The notes under the pieces were generated by a model that saw only the letters and a program-made list of their open reading frames with translations, had not been told where the DNA came from and did not search any database. Below are positions 35,209-44,101 of a DNA stretch of 64,000 nt, piece by piece. The DNA lies in the NCBI RefSeq assembly GCF_001050135.1, contig NZ_CP012040.1:2763001-2827000 (forward strand), read 5' to 3'. Positions within the stretch are counted from its first letter, which is position 1; the number at the start of each line of letters is the position of its first letter. The stretch is from Cyclobacterium amurskyense (GTDB lineage: Bacteria > Bacteroidota > Bacteroidia > Cytophagales > Cyclobacteriaceae). The translations under genes were made by a program, and so were the position numbers.

Positions 35209-36030
35209 TTACTTTTTACTAGCTACGTAGGCATCAATTAATTCTTGCGTAATGCCTGTTGTAGAATAGCCTCCGTCATGAAACAGGTTTTGCATGGTTA
35301 CCATTCTGGTGTAATCGGAAAACATGGTGACAATGTACTCTGCACAGGATTCTGCTGAAGCATTTCCCAAAGGAGAAGCTAGGGCCGCAAAATCAAAGAA
35401 ATCATCAAAGCCCCCAATTCCTGAACCAGCTACAGTTTTTGTAGGGGATTGAGAAATGGTATTTACTCTTACATTTTTGTTTTTCCCATACCTTAGACCA
35501 TAGTTTCTAGCTATACTTTCTAGTATGGCTTTGGCTTCAGACATGTCACTATAAAAAGGGAATGCTCTTTCTGCGGCAATATAACTTAATGCAATCACAG
35601 AAGCCCATTCATTAAGGATGTCTTTCTTTTCTGCCACTTGGAGCATTTTGTGAAAAGAAACTGCTGACACATCGTATGACTTTTGTACCCAATCATAATT
35701 CAGGTCTCCATAAGATCTTCCCTTCCGTACATTGGGAGACATACCTATTGAGTGGAGTAAGAAATCAAAATTTCCACCTAAATATTCCTTTGCTTCATCG
35801 TATAATTTTTCGATGTCTTCGACAGAGGTAGCATCTGCAGGAATAACTATGGTTCCACATTCATCAGCTAAATCCTGAATGGCGCCCATACGCATAGCAA
35901 TTGGGGCATTGGTAAGGACAAATTTTGCCCCTTGTTCTTTTGCTTTTAAGGCCGTATGCCAGGCAATAGAATTTTCATCAAGTGCACCGGTAATAATTCC
36001 TTTTTTTCCTTTTAATAAATTTTCAGGCAT
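35209..36030 (-). CDS. fabI: enoyl-[acyl-carrier-protein] reductase (FabI type)
   Basis: FabI reduces trans-2-enoyl-ACP with NADH in the last step of each fatty acid elongation cycle. The 273-residue protein has the FabI version of the SDR fold: GKKGIITGALDENSIAWHTA near the start, FLLHSIGMSP, and the catalytic Tyr-x6-Lys within AERAFPFYSDMSEAKAILES. The RVNTISQSPTKTVAGSGIGG loop follows. It is transcribed alone on the minus strand, convergent with leuB. A 105-base gap separates it from recN upstream. Confidence 0.95.
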   Translation of the reverse strand: MPENLLKGKKGIITGALDENSIAWHTALKAKEQGAKFVLTNAPIAMRMGAIQDLADECGTIVIPADATSVEDIEKLYDEAKEYLGGNFDFLLHSIGMSPNVRKGRSYGDLNYDWVQKSYDVSAVSFHKMLQVAEKKDILNEWASVIALSYIAAERAFPFYSDMSEAKAILESIARNYGLRYGKNKNVRVNTISQSPTKTVAGSGIGGFDDFFDFAALASPLGNASAESCAEYIVTMFSDYTRMVTMQNLFHDGGYSTTGITQELIDAYVASKK

Positions 36031-36135
36031 TGTATTATTTTGATTTTACAACTTCAATTAAATAATATTCTATAAAATTAACTAATTATGGGTGAAACAT
36101 TTTCCACATGGCTTCTAGAAAAGAGATGCGATTGT

Positions 36136-37788
36136 CTATTTCGTGAGCAATTCTTTTGCATTTTCAAAGGCTGTAGTGGAGGGATTTGACCCGGAAATCA
36201 TTTTAGCAATTTCAAGTAATCTTTCCTCGGGGTTCAATAGCTTAATTTTACTAATTGTTTTCTTAGAGCTATTGTCTTTGTAAACAAAATAGTGTTTTTC
36301 TCCTTTTGCGGCTACCTGCGGCAAATGGCTTATGCAGATAACCTGATGTTTGGTAGCAATTTCTTGCATCATCCGGACCATTTGTAGGGCTATTTCTCCG
36401 GATATCCCTGTATCTATTTCGTCAAAGATAAGAGTAGGCAAGGCCATTTTATCTGCCATTACATATTTGATGGCAAACATTAATCGTGAAAATTCTCCCC
36501 CTGAGGCTACTTGACCAATGGGTTGAGGCTGAATTCCCTTGTTGGCAGAAAATAGGATATCAATATCATCGATACCTGATTCATTTGCGGGAACTTCTTT
36601 TCGAAGGATTTCCACCCTAGCATTTTCCATTCCCAACTTTGCCAATAAGGATTGTATCTCTCTGCTGAAACCATTAAAGATGGCCTGTCTCTTTTTTGAC
36701 AACTTTTGGCCCGTAGCACTAAGTTTCTCTTTGGTTTCTTTTAATAAAATTTGTTGATTGGCCAACTCCTCCTCTAGGTGATCTCCTTTAAAAACCTTGT
36801 CTGCAAGAGCTGAGGCTAGCTCTAAGAGCTCTTTATCACTTTGTACGCCATGTTTCTTTTGAAGCTGGTAGATTTTACTTAATCTTTCCCTTACCCACTC
36901 AGACTTTTCAAAATCTACTTCGATTTCCTGCTCTTCCAAAGAAAGACTTTCTAAAATATCATTTAGCTCTATTAGCAAACTTTCAAACCTTTGATTTAAA
37001 TCTTCAAAATTCTTTCCGAATTTTTGTAGGTATTGAAAGTGTTGCTTGGCTGCAGCCAACTGTTGCATTGCACCCAATTCCTCGTTTTCAAGGTGGTCCA
37101 GTGCTTGGGATGCTCTAGATTTTATTTCTTCTGCATGGTTTAATAATTCTTCCTTTGCTTCCAAAGAAGCTTGTTCCCCTTCTTCTAAGTTTAAACTTGA
37201 CAACTCTTCCAACTGAAACTGATTGTAATCTGCTTCCTGTTGGTATTGCTGCTTTTCTTGTTCTAGCAAACGTACCTTTCTTTGCGTTTTGATATAGGCA
37301 TGATACTGTATAGAATAAGCTTCTTTCTCTTTGCTAACCTTAGCAAAAGCATCTATCAGCGAGAGCTGGTAGGAGGAAGCTCCCAACATTAAGGTCTCAT
37401 TTTGGGAATGAACATCCATCAGAATTTTCCCCAAGACCTTCAGGTTTTCCAGCCTTACAGGTGTGTCATTAATGAAAGCACGAGATTTTCCCGATGGCGA
37501 AATTTCCCGCCGAATAATGCATGCCGATTCATAGTCCAACTCTTCCTTCTCAAAGAATCTTTCTAAACCATAATTTTGGATATTGAATACGCCTTCAATA
37601 ATGCATTTTTTTTGCTCATCATATAATGCTTTGGAATCAGCCCTATTTCCCAATAGTAGGCCCACTGCCCCAAGCATAATGGATTTCCCGGCTCCTGTTT
37701 CACCGGTGATCATATTGAGACCGGCACAGGGTTCCATTTCTAATTTTTCTATCAAAGCATAGTTGGTAATGCTAAGGTTGGTTAACAT
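36136..37788 (-). CDS. recN: DNA repair protein RecN
   Basis: RecN is an SMC-like ATPase in recombinational repair of double-strand breaks. The 550-residue protein has an N-terminal Walker A motif (NMITGETGAGKSIMLGAV, about residues 27-44) and long coiled-coil stretches between about residues 150 and 370 (KVRLLEQEKQQYQQEAD is one). The C-terminal half-site has GGEFSRLMFAIKYVMADK and Walker B TLIFDEIDTGISGE. It is the distal gene of the bamD-rpoZ-coaBC-DUF4835-recN block on the minus strand. Confidence 0.96.
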   Translation of the reverse strand: MLTNLSITNYALIEKLEMEPCAGLNMITGETGAGKSIMLGAVGLLLGNRADSKALYDEQKKCIIEGVFNIQNYGLERFFEKEELDYESACIIRREISPSGKSRAFINDTPVRLENLKVLGKILMDVHSQNETLMLGASSYQLSLIDAFAKVSKEKEAYSIQYHAYIKTQRKVRLLEQEKQQYQQEADYNQFQLEELSSLNLEEGEQASLEAKEELLNHAEEIKSRASQALDHLENEELGAMQQLAAAKQHFQYLQKFGKNFEDLNQRFESLLIELNDILESLSLEEQEIEVDFEKSEWVRERLSKIYQLQKKHGVQSDKELLELASALADKVFKGDHLEEELANQQILLKETKEKLSATGQKLSKKRQAIFNGFSREIQSLLAKLGMENARVEILRKEVPANESGIDDIDILFSANKGIQPQPIGQVASGGEFSRLMFAIKYVMADKMALPTLIFDEIDTGISGEIALQMVRMMQEIATKHQVICISHLPQVAAKGEKHYFVYKDNSSKKTISKIKLLNPEERLLEIAKMISGSNPSTTAFENAKELLTK

Positions 37789-37835
37789 GTTGCTTTGGTT
37801 TCGTTTAAGGTGTCAAAATTAGCCAAAATTGAGGA

Positions 37836-38747
37836 TTATCCTTTCAAAATATCATTGTATTTTCTGGCATTGTTAGGGTCTACCTTGAGCAATACTTCTA
37901 CGGCTTCTTCCTTCAATTCCATGGGAGCAGCCTTAAGAATCTTGCTAATTTCATCCGATTTAGCATCCATAAAACTAATCGTTAGAATACTATTTGGTTG
38001 CACCTGATTGGCTTCTTGTATCAATTTAATGGCTTCCAGGATATTTTGGTAGCTTTCTGTTGGATTCGTAGTCAATAAATCCAGCCCTTTCCTATGATAA
38101 AGATAATAAGCATCCCTTACTGGAACCATAACCTGTGAGTTGTACAGATCATTTGCCAGCCAATACCTGTTCCGTTTGTCTGACGGGTTCTGATTCCATC
38201 CAGGATTTGAGGATTGTTGGGCATTGGCTACTATATTGTTGGCTGTTTCGAAAAAAGAATCTCCTCCTCTTGGTGAAAAGGAATCATAATCTATCCCAAG
38301 TGCTATATAGGCATAGTAGGATAGCAATGAAGTAATGTTATTTAAATACGAATATTGGTTGAACTCCAAAGGCTGTGATTCTGTATATTCAAATGTCCAG
38401 TTACGGTCTGCGAAATTTAGAATCAAACTTTCATAATTGGATCCATACACTGGACGAACTGTTTGAATTTGAACCGTAGCACTGAACAAACCTACTTGGG
38501 GCATGTCATTGATGGTAATTAACAAGTTGCCTTTTATTCTTTCTTGAGGCTTGAGTTCCGTATCGGACCAATTTCTAGCATTCAAAAACTGTTCGAAGGC
38601 AGATTTCATCTGATCAAAAATATCTGTATCCTGAGTTTTGGCACGTTCACTATTAATGGTAACAGTGAAATTGAGTTGCTGTGATAGCACCGGAAAGGAT
38701 GCCATAGATAAACATAAGAACAATAAGTAAACTACCGGACGTATCAT
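37836..38747 (-). CDS. DUF4835 family secreted protein
   Basis: This 303-residue protein has a signal peptide (LLFLCLSMASFPVLSQQ). The mature part, starting QLNFTVTINSERAKTQD, matches the Bacteroidota family DUF4835 in content: a beta-rich region, QYSYLNNITSLLSYYAYIALG, DYDSFSPRGGDSFFETA, and a helical C-terminus ending DPNNARKYNDILKG. Function is unknown. The conserved neighbourhood with bamD, rpoZ, coaBC and recN is a general Bacteroidota trait and suggests an envelope role; that is inference from context. Confidence 0.8.
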   Translation of the reverse strand: MIRPVVYLLFLCLSMASFPVLSQQLNFTVTINSERAKTQDTDIFDQMKSAFEQFLNARNWSDTELKPQERIKGNLLITINDMPQVGLFSATVQIQTVRPVYGSNYESLILNFADRNWTFEYTESQPLEFNQYSYLNNITSLLSYYAYIALGIDYDSFSPRGGDSFFETANNIVANAQQSSNPGWNQNPSDKRNRYWLANDLYNSQVMVPVRDAYYLYHRKGLDLLTTNPTESYQNILEAIKLIQEANQVQPNSILTISFMDAKSDEISKILKAAPMELKEEAVEVLLKVDPNNARKYNDILKG

Positions 38748-38784
38748 TTGATCTTTAAATTATTATAACCCAAATACATAATAA

Positions 38785-38850
38785 TCCGAAATGGGCTATT
38801 GCCATTCGTTACCTGCTAAAACTTCTACAATTTGATTCAGCAGCTTTTGT
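38785..38850. repeat. possible strongly diverged fragment of the 215-bp repeat
   Basis: CCGAAATGGGCTATTGCCAT and the following CGTTACCTGCTAAAA resemble the start of the dispersed repeat at 16321 (CCGAAATATGCAATAGACAT, CTATTACCTGCTGAAA). Identity is low and hairpins are not kept, so this may be a decayed copy or chance. It lies in the 209-base gap between DUF4835 and coaBC. Confidence 0.3.
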
Positions 38851-38956
38851 AAAGGTACAATCTGAAGAGTATACTATAGTATACTATTTCTTATATCAGA
38901 TGATTTACCCAATTTCCTAAATTACAGGAATTAAAATAATTTTTTATCGCTAATTA

Positions 38957-40186
38957 CTAAACGACATTATTGTACTTCTGGTTTTCTAAAATGGAAGCTA
39001 TCCTATCTAGTATTTGCGTGGCCAATTTGTCCTTAGTCAATACTGGAGTTTTTATTTTTTTCTTCCCTTTTGATAGTATGGTAACCTGATTTGTGTTCTT
39101 TTGAAAGCCTGCTTCAGGATCTAGTAGGGAGTTTAAAACCACAAAATCAAAGTTTTTTTCGTTTAATTTCCTTTCAGCACTGCCTAAACCTTCATCTGTT
39201 TCTAAGGCAAACCCCACATGAACCTGACCTTGCTTTTTGTTTTCACCTAGGGTTTTAGCAATGTCTGGATTTTTTATTAGGGAAATATTTAGTGCATTTT
39301 CTTTCTTTTTGATTTTTTGATCAGAAGGCTTTTCTGATCGGTAATCAGCAACAGCTGCACAAAATATGACCACCTGTGATTCAGTGTGGTGGGTTTTTGT
39401 GGCATTAAACATCTCCAATGCAGTCACTACTGATATGGTCTCTATATTGGGATGTGGCTTTGGTTTCAAAGCCGTAGGCCCCAATACTAGGGTAACCTTA
39501 GCACCTTTTTCTGCAGCTCTTTCCGCTAAGGAAATACCCATTCTGCCACTTGAATGATTGCTAATGTACCTTACCGGATCAATCGCTTCCTGCGTAGGTC
39601 CGGCGGTAATTAAGAATTTTTTACCAGTAAATACGGTGTCAGGGTTTAGTATTCCTATGATGGCCTCAAGTATTGATTCTGGTTCCGGCATTCTACCTTG
39701 GCCTATCAGTCCGCTGGCCAATTCTCCAGATGTTGCCTCCATCACATGATTTCCGTAACCTTCCAGTGTCTGGAGATTACCTAGCACAGAGGGATGCTGA
39801 TACATGTCCAAATCCATTGCCGGTGCTACAAGTACAGGGCTAGTACAGGATAGATAGGTGCAGGTTAGTAGACTGTCACTTTGTCCTGTGGCGAATTTTG
39901 CCAAGGTGTTGGCCGAAAGGGGTGCAACTACCATAAGGTCTGCCCAATTTCCCAAAGCGACATGGTTGATCCATTCTCCTGTTTTTTTATCAAAAAAATC
40001 AATGTGAACTGGTTTTTTTGATAAGGTAGCGAGAGTAAGTGGGGTTATAAAGTCAAGAGCAGAAGTCGTCATTATGACCTTGACCTCTGCTCGTGATTTG
40101 ACCAATAACCGAATTAGATGAGCTGCTTTGTATGCCGCTATTCCTCCAGTTACGCCAAGTAGAATACGTTTGCCTGATAGTGGCAT
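38957..40186 (-). CDS. coaBC: bifunctional phosphopantothenoylcysteine decarboxylase/synthetase
   Basis: CoaBC joins cysteine to phosphopantothenate and decarboxylates the product on the way to coenzyme A. The 409-residue protein has the FMN-dependent CoaC half (ILLGVTGGIAAYKAAHLIR, INHVALGNWADL with the active His, APLSANTLAKFATG) and the CoaB half (KFLITAGPTQEAIDPVRYIS, SSGRMG, KIKKKENALNISLIKNPDI). Two CoaC motifs differ from the E. coli enzyme: PAMDLDMY instead of PxMNxxMW, and LASGLIGQGRM where E. coli has a Cys (LACG). I think these are lineage variants, but the chemistry deserves attention. It follows rpoZ by one base. Confidence 0.94.
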   Translation of the reverse strand: MPLSGKRILLGVTGGIAAYKAAHLIRLLVKSRAEVKVIMTTSALDFITPLTLATLSKKPVHIDFFDKKTGEWINHVALGNWADLMVVAPLSANTLAKFATGQSDSLLTCTYLSCTSPVLVAPAMDLDMYQHPSVLGNLQTLEGYGNHVMEATSGELASGLIGQGRMPEPESILEAIIGILNPDTVFTGKKFLITAGPTQEAIDPVRYISNHSSGRMGISLAERAAEKGAKVTLVLGPTALKPKPHPNIETISVVTALEMFNATKTHHTESQVVIFCAAVADYRSEKPSDQKIKKKENALNISLIKNPDIAKTLGENKKQGQVHVGFALETDEGLGSAERKLNEKNFDFVVLNSLLDPEAGFQKNTNQVTILSKGKKKIKTPVLTKDKLATQILDRIASILENQKYNNVV

Positions 40187-40187
40187 C

Positions 40188-40505
40188 TTAAGACTGGCTT
40201 TCCTCCTCTTCAGGGAACCTAAACATTACTTTGTCTTCCATGAATTCTTCCATAGCCAAAGTACTTGGTTTAGGCATTCTTTCATAGAATTTTGAGATTT
40301 CTATTTGCTCCTTATTTTCAAACACTTCTTCGAGGTTGTCTACAGTCGAAGCAAATTCAGAAAGCTTGTTGTTAAGCTCTTCTTTCATTGTAGATGAAAT
40401 CTGCTTGGCCCTTTGAGAAATAGTGAAAATGGATTGATAAAGATTTCCTGATTTCTCAGCCACTTTGTCTAAATCTCTGGTGATAATTGATGGATTAATA
40501 GCCAT
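40188..40505 (-). CDS. rpoZ: DNA-directed RNA polymerase omega/Rpb6-like subunit
   Basis: This 105-residue protein is the Bacteroidota version of the omega subunit, which helps assemble and stabilise RNA polymerase around beta prime. The N-terminal helix has SIITRDLDKVAEKSGNLYQS and IFTISQRAKQISSTMKEELN, equivalent to the conserved ARRAxQI helix of omega and Rpb6. The rest is acidic (ENKEQIEISKFYE, FPEEEESQS). It sits 14 bases after bamD and 1 base before coaBC, the usual order in the phylum. Confidence 0.85.
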   Translation of the reverse strand: MAINPSIITRDLDKVAEKSGNLYQSIFTISQRAKQISSTMKEELNNKLSEFASTVDNLEEVFENKEQIEISKFYERMPKPSTLAMEEFMEDKVMFRFPEEEESQS

Positions 40506-40519
40506 ATATATAATTGTTT

Positions 40520-41446
40520 TTAATTGCCTACTTTCTTTAAAGCTTCTGTAGCTTCCTGATTCTTTTTTTCTTCTTCTCGTATTTTTAATGCCTCTGCTGT
40601 CCTGGCTTCATACTTTTCCTTGATGTCATAATGATCATCCAGTTTTTCTTTCGATTCTGCGTGAATTTCATTGACAGTTTCTAAGTATTTACTTTCAGGA
40701 TACTTTTTCATAAAGTCTTTTGCAAAATCCAAGGACTGACTGAATCGTTCTTCTTTTTTATCAAAAACACTTCTTTCAGCATAGGCAGCACTAACTTCTA
40801 CCAATTTGAAAGCCAACTCTTCATTGTAATCACTGTCAGGAAATGATTTAGCAAAATTCTGAAAGTTGACTATACAAGCTCTATAAAACTCACCTGGAAA
40901 TAATCCTTCAGTGAGGCGATAGTACATTTTGGATTCTTCAAATGCTTTTTCCTCAAACCTTTTTTGAAGATTGTCGATCATAGAAATCGCCCGCTCATAA
41001 GAATCAGATTCAGGGAATCGATTCATAAATAATTGGATCGCATTCACGGCTTCCTTTGAACTTCTTTGATCCAGATTGAAATCCGGAGAGTCCAAATACA
41101 AGGAATAGGCATTCATAAACAAAGCCTCCTCAGCTAGTGGGGAACGATTATAGGTGTCAAAAAAGGTTTTGAAATATTCTGCTGCTTCAATATATCTCTT
41201 GGTCCTAAAATGAGCATAAGCATAATTAAATTCTGCTAACTCTGCCTTTCCACTACCCTTGATAACAGGTAATACCCTGTCGTACAGGATTATGGCCTTG
41301 TTGTGTTCGCCCTCATCATAGTACCTGTTGGCTGCTTCGTAGAGTTCATCCCAGTTGGTACTCTTCTCTAACTTGTAAAATTCACCACAACCGAAAGTTA
41401 GCAATGAGGCAAGGAAAATAAATATGTATTGGTGTACTTTTGTCAT
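40520..41446 (-). CDS. bamD: outer membrane assembly lipoprotein BamD
   Basis: BamD is an essential TPR lipoprotein of the machinery that inserts beta-barrel proteins. The lipobox LLTFGC gives the lipidated Cys at residue 20. TPR-like units follow, for example WDELYEAANRYYDEGEHNKA, LAEFNYAYAHFRTKRYIEAA and SPLAEEALFMNAYSLYLDSP. The 308-residue length exceeds that of E. coli BamD because of a charged C-terminal tail (EKYEARTAEALKIREEEKK) likely to be helical. A consensus promoter lies immediately upstream, so it heads the rpoZ-coaBC-DUF4835-recN transcript. Confidence 0.92.
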   Translation of the reverse strand: MTKVHQYIFIFLASLLTFGCGEFYKLEKSTNWDELYEAANRYYDEGEHNKAIILYDRVLPVIKGSGKAELAEFNYAYAHFRTKRYIEAAEYFKTFFDTYNRSPLAEEALFMNAYSLYLDSPDFNLDQRSSKEAVNAIQLFMNRFPESDSYERAISMIDNLQKRFEEKAFEESKMYYRLTEGLFPGEFYRACIVNFQNFAKSFPDSDYNEELAFKLVEVSAAYAERSVFDKKEERFSQSLDFAKDFMKKYPESKYLETVNEIHAESKEKLDDHYDIKEKYEARTAEALKIREEEKKNQEATEALKKVGN

Positions 41447-41454
41447 TTGACCTG

Positions 41455-41485
41455 CAAATATAATGGATTAATAATTGGTTATCAA
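41455..41485 (-). promoter_or_regulatory. Bacteroidota-type promoter of the bamD operon
   Basis: On the minus strand TTG (41483-41485), 20 bases, then TATATTTG (41455-41462) matches the consensus exactly. The start point would be near 41449, leaving only a few bases before the bamD ATG, so the message would be almost leaderless. Confidence 0.6.
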
Positions 41486-41511
41486 GGCAGTTCTACTGCT
41501 TCTGCTCATTC

Positions 41512-42225
41512 TTATCTTTTGACGTAGAGTTTTTTGGTGACAATGTTTTTATTGTCAACGATCAAAGTGTAGAAATAAGTACCTGGATTCAGGTCTGTTA
41601 CTGGGATTATTAGGGTTTCTTGGCTGGCATCCAGATGAAAATCATAAATAGGATTGCCTATAAAGCTATTGATCACTACCCTGACATTGGCATTTGGATT
41701 TTTAATTTTGTATTCTATCTGTGATGTTCTGACGCTTGGGTTTGGATATATTTCACCCATGTCCACATCTTTATGACTTACATTGTCTGTAGGTTGATCA
41801 GAGGTAACATTGTATACATTTTCCACAATAAAAGCATCCCTTGGGTTGGATGTGTTGAAGAAATGTAAATCGAAGGTTCCTTTTGTTGGCGTAATGCCCA
41901 ATTCAAATTCTATGTAAATATTGGTTGCGACCTCGCCAGGGGCAAGAGTAAACCTAATTTGAGAAAGTTCATTTCTTGGATCAAAACAATTTTCACCCAT
42001 GCAGATTAGTATGTTCTGTGAAGAACCTACATTTCCCTGAAGATAGCGCAGATAATACGTAGCACTTTCGTTTGAGTCATTCTGAAGGATAAGGGTTTTC
42101 CTCTGTGTTGTATTTACTTTGCCACTAAACTCAATTTTATCACTAAGCACACGTACTTGTCTTCCATCTACAGTCTGTAGCGCAAACAATTGTAAGGTGA
42201 TTAAAAGTGATAAAAATATTTTCAT
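41512..42225 (-). CDS. secreted protein with type IX secretion sorting domain
   Basis: The 237-residue protein has a signal peptide (FLSLLITLQLFALQTVDG) and an N-terminal beta-sandwich half (RVLSDKIEFSGKVNTTQRKT, SATYYLRYLQGNVGSSQN). The last ~80 residues are a type A sorting domain of the type IX secretion system: MGEIYPNPSVRTSQIEYKI, then DLNPGTYFYTLIVDN and a closing KKLYVKR. It should therefore cross the outer membrane and be anchored at the surface. Its N-terminal half resembles the chaperone-like immunoglobulin fold, but I cannot name a function. It is a single gene, 65 bases upstream of the bamD promoter region. Confidence 0.85.
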   Translation of the reverse strand: MKIFLSLLITLQLFALQTVDGRQVRVLSDKIEFSGKVNTTQRKTLILQNDSNESATYYLRYLQGNVGSSQNILICMGENCFDPRNELSQIRFTLAPGEVATNIYIEFELGITPTKGTFDLHFFNTSNPRDAFIVENVYNVTSDQPTDNVSHKDVDMGEIYPNPSVRTSQIEYKIKNPNANVRVVINSFIGNPIYDFHLDASQETLIIPVTDLNPGTYFYTLIVDNKNIVTKKLYVKR

Positions 42226-42444
42226 GTAGAGTTCAGTTCTATATATTTCGATTTATGTTAACAGTGGATTTCTCTCCTCTTTTAGAAGTATATACGTATA
42301 AAAATACCAAATTGGTTCCACTTTATCAGTAGGTTTGGGTTAAAAAATGTTAACAATGATGAAATTTTTTTTATTCTTCGCCGTTAAAAAAAATTTATAA
42401 AATTATTTTTTTTCATAAAAATGTAATATGTACTCTAATAGTTA

Positions 42445-44052
42445 TTAATTATCGATAAGAATTTGTATTTCATCATTCTCAGGGTAAGGCAGTTCTACCT
42501 CAGGTTCATCAAAGAAGCTATAACGGTTTTTGTCTCTTATTTTAGGCGTTCGCCAATCATCTATCTGTTTTTTATTTGGTCTTTCCTCACCTCTCCATAT
42601 AAAACCTTCTAATTTTTGCTCTCCTTTTTCAAATAAATGGGGAGGGGTAAAGGAGGCTTCTGGTTTTATGGTATGGCTAATTCTTGAGACGGTTCCTTCC
42701 TTGAATTCCATGATTATTCTCCCGCATAGCAATTTGTTTATCCCCTTTATGGTAGTGTCATTCTCAATGGCGAAATACAATGATTCTCCATTGCCTTCCA
42801 CATCCAATTTTTCCATATCTCCATCTAGAAAGTAGCCTGTCATTTTTCTTCCCTTGATTTGATTGAAATTGGCGATGGTATCTCTTGTAATGGCAAATGC
42901 ATTGTCCTTCAATAAAGCTTGGTCGATTTCCTGATTGGCAATTGTAAACTGTATGCTATCAGCAGTGATTTGGCTTTTGTTGTTCCACAATATTGGGTCA
43001 GTATAAAGATGCACCGTTGAGTCTGCGTAGATATAGGCCATAGAATCCGCCCTTCCTGCCAATTCTCCTTTTATCAATCGCATGTTGGGGTATGCAAGTG
43101 TGTATTTGTCCTCAGCATTTTGTCCATCCTGAGAGATAAGGGTGTCTGCAATCATGAATAAGGTGTCAACCTCAAAATATTTTCGAACCAAGGCATTTCC
43201 ATAAACTTCGGAGTACTGCTTCCCTTCCCAATATTTTCCCTCATCTCCAAAGACTTCAGCATTTTGCTCTTTGTTATAAATACTTACGTTTTCCTTGGCC
43301 TCATAGTATTGTGCATTCTCGTCAAAGAAGAGTTCCTCACCGTACACGATACTGGTCTCTGATTCAACATCACCATCATAAAATCTGAAAATTTTATTTT
43401 CAGTATCGTAGAAACTCCCTTTCTGGGCATTTAACCTGTTTCCCTCTTTTGAAAGGATATTGGTGAGCTTTTCTGTCTCAGCAATCTTTGTAGTAGTGTA
43501 GTAAAAAAGTGAATTGGACCGCATGGTGTAATCAGGATTTTCTAAAACCACTTTTTTATTGAAGGTGATTTTTTCAATCTGGGTTTCATAAATCCCTTTT
43601 TCACTTGTCAGTACATTGGTACTGTCCTTGACCATCCCGGAATTAAAATATATGGCTTCTCCATTGGCTCGGTTATAATCCAGGAAGTCCGTGTATAGTG
43701 TAGTGCCTTCATTGACCAATACTACATTGTTACGTAACAAAGCAAGCTGAGTGTTTCCGTCATACTCTGCATAACGACTAGTGACGGTGACCGAATCCTC
43801 CTGATCATCAATTTTGACATTACCAAAAAGTTTGGCAAGGTTGTCCTCTGAATAGAAATGGGCAGAATCACAGTAGATTAATGATGTTTTGTGTTTTAGA
43901 ATCACATCTGTCAGTAATCTTTCAAAACCGCTGCCTCCTAAAAGTTGCTCTGCTTGTAATATTTCCACACGGCTTTGCTCCTTCTGGGCTTGGACCTTTG
44001 TAAAGACCAAAGAAGTTAGTAAACAAAATAAAATAAATTTGATCTTTGTCAT
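42445..44052 (-). CDS. OstA/LptA-like periplasmic protein
   Basis: This 535-residue protein has a signal peptide (FILFCLLTSLVFTKVQAQ) followed by repeated beta-jelly-roll units of the LPS-transport type, such as EDNLAKLFGNVKIDDQEDSV, RNNVVLVNEGTTLYTDFLDY and YEAKENVSIYNKEQNAEVFG. These xxGxVxI-type units match the OstA/LptA family, which bridges lipopolysaccharide across the periplasm; the Bacteroidota form is much longer than E. coli LptA. I chose the ATG at 44052 because the longer frame to 44073 begins with TTG and runs into a -7 promoter element (44071-44078). It is divergent from tilS. Confidence 0.8.
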   Translation of the reverse strand: MTKIKFILFCLLTSLVFTKVQAQKEQSRVEILQAEQLLGGSGFERLLTDVILKHKTSLIYCDSAHFYSEDNLAKLFGNVKIDDQEDSVTVTSRYAEYDGNTQLALLRNNVVLVNEGTTLYTDFLDYNRANGEAIYFNSGMVKDSTNVLTSEKGIYETQIEKITFNKKVVLENPDYTMRSNSLFYYTTTKIAETEKLTNILSKEGNRLNAQKGSFYDTENKIFRFYDGDVESETSIVYGEELFFDENAQYYEAKENVSIYNKEQNAEVFGDEGKYWEGKQYSEVYGNALVRKYFEVDTLFMIADTLISQDGQNAEDKYTLAYPNMRLIKGELAGRADSMAYIYADSTVHLYTDPILWNNKSQITADSIQFTIANQEIDQALLKDNAFAITRDTIANFNQIKGRKMTGYFLDGDMEKLDVEGNGESLYFAIENDTTIKGINKLLCGRIIMEFKEGTVSRISHTIKPEASFTPPHLFEKGEQKLEGFIWRGEERPNKKQIDDWRTPKIRDKNRYSFFDEPEVELPYPENDEIQILIDN

Positions 44053-44070
44053 TCGAATTGATTTCCGAGG

Positions 44071-44097
44071 CAAAATTAATATAAAATAGTACTTTTG
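44071..44097. promoter_or_regulatory. back-to-back -7 elements between the OstA-like gene and tilS
   Basis: Minus-strand TAATTTTG (44071-44078) and plus-strand TACTTTTG (44090-44097) both match TAnnTTTG, 11 bases apart. The minus element suits the OstA-like ATG at 44052. The plus element is only 4 bases before the tilS ATG, so tilS RNA would be leaderless or start elsewhere. Neither has a clear TTG at -33. Confidence 0.4.
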
Positions 44098-44101
44098 GTT
44101 T

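Noticed and set aside
44053..44073. N-terminal extension of the OstA-like protein (7 residues)
   Set aside because: It starts with TTG and overlaps a -7 promoter element; the ATG at 44052 gives a proper signal peptide.
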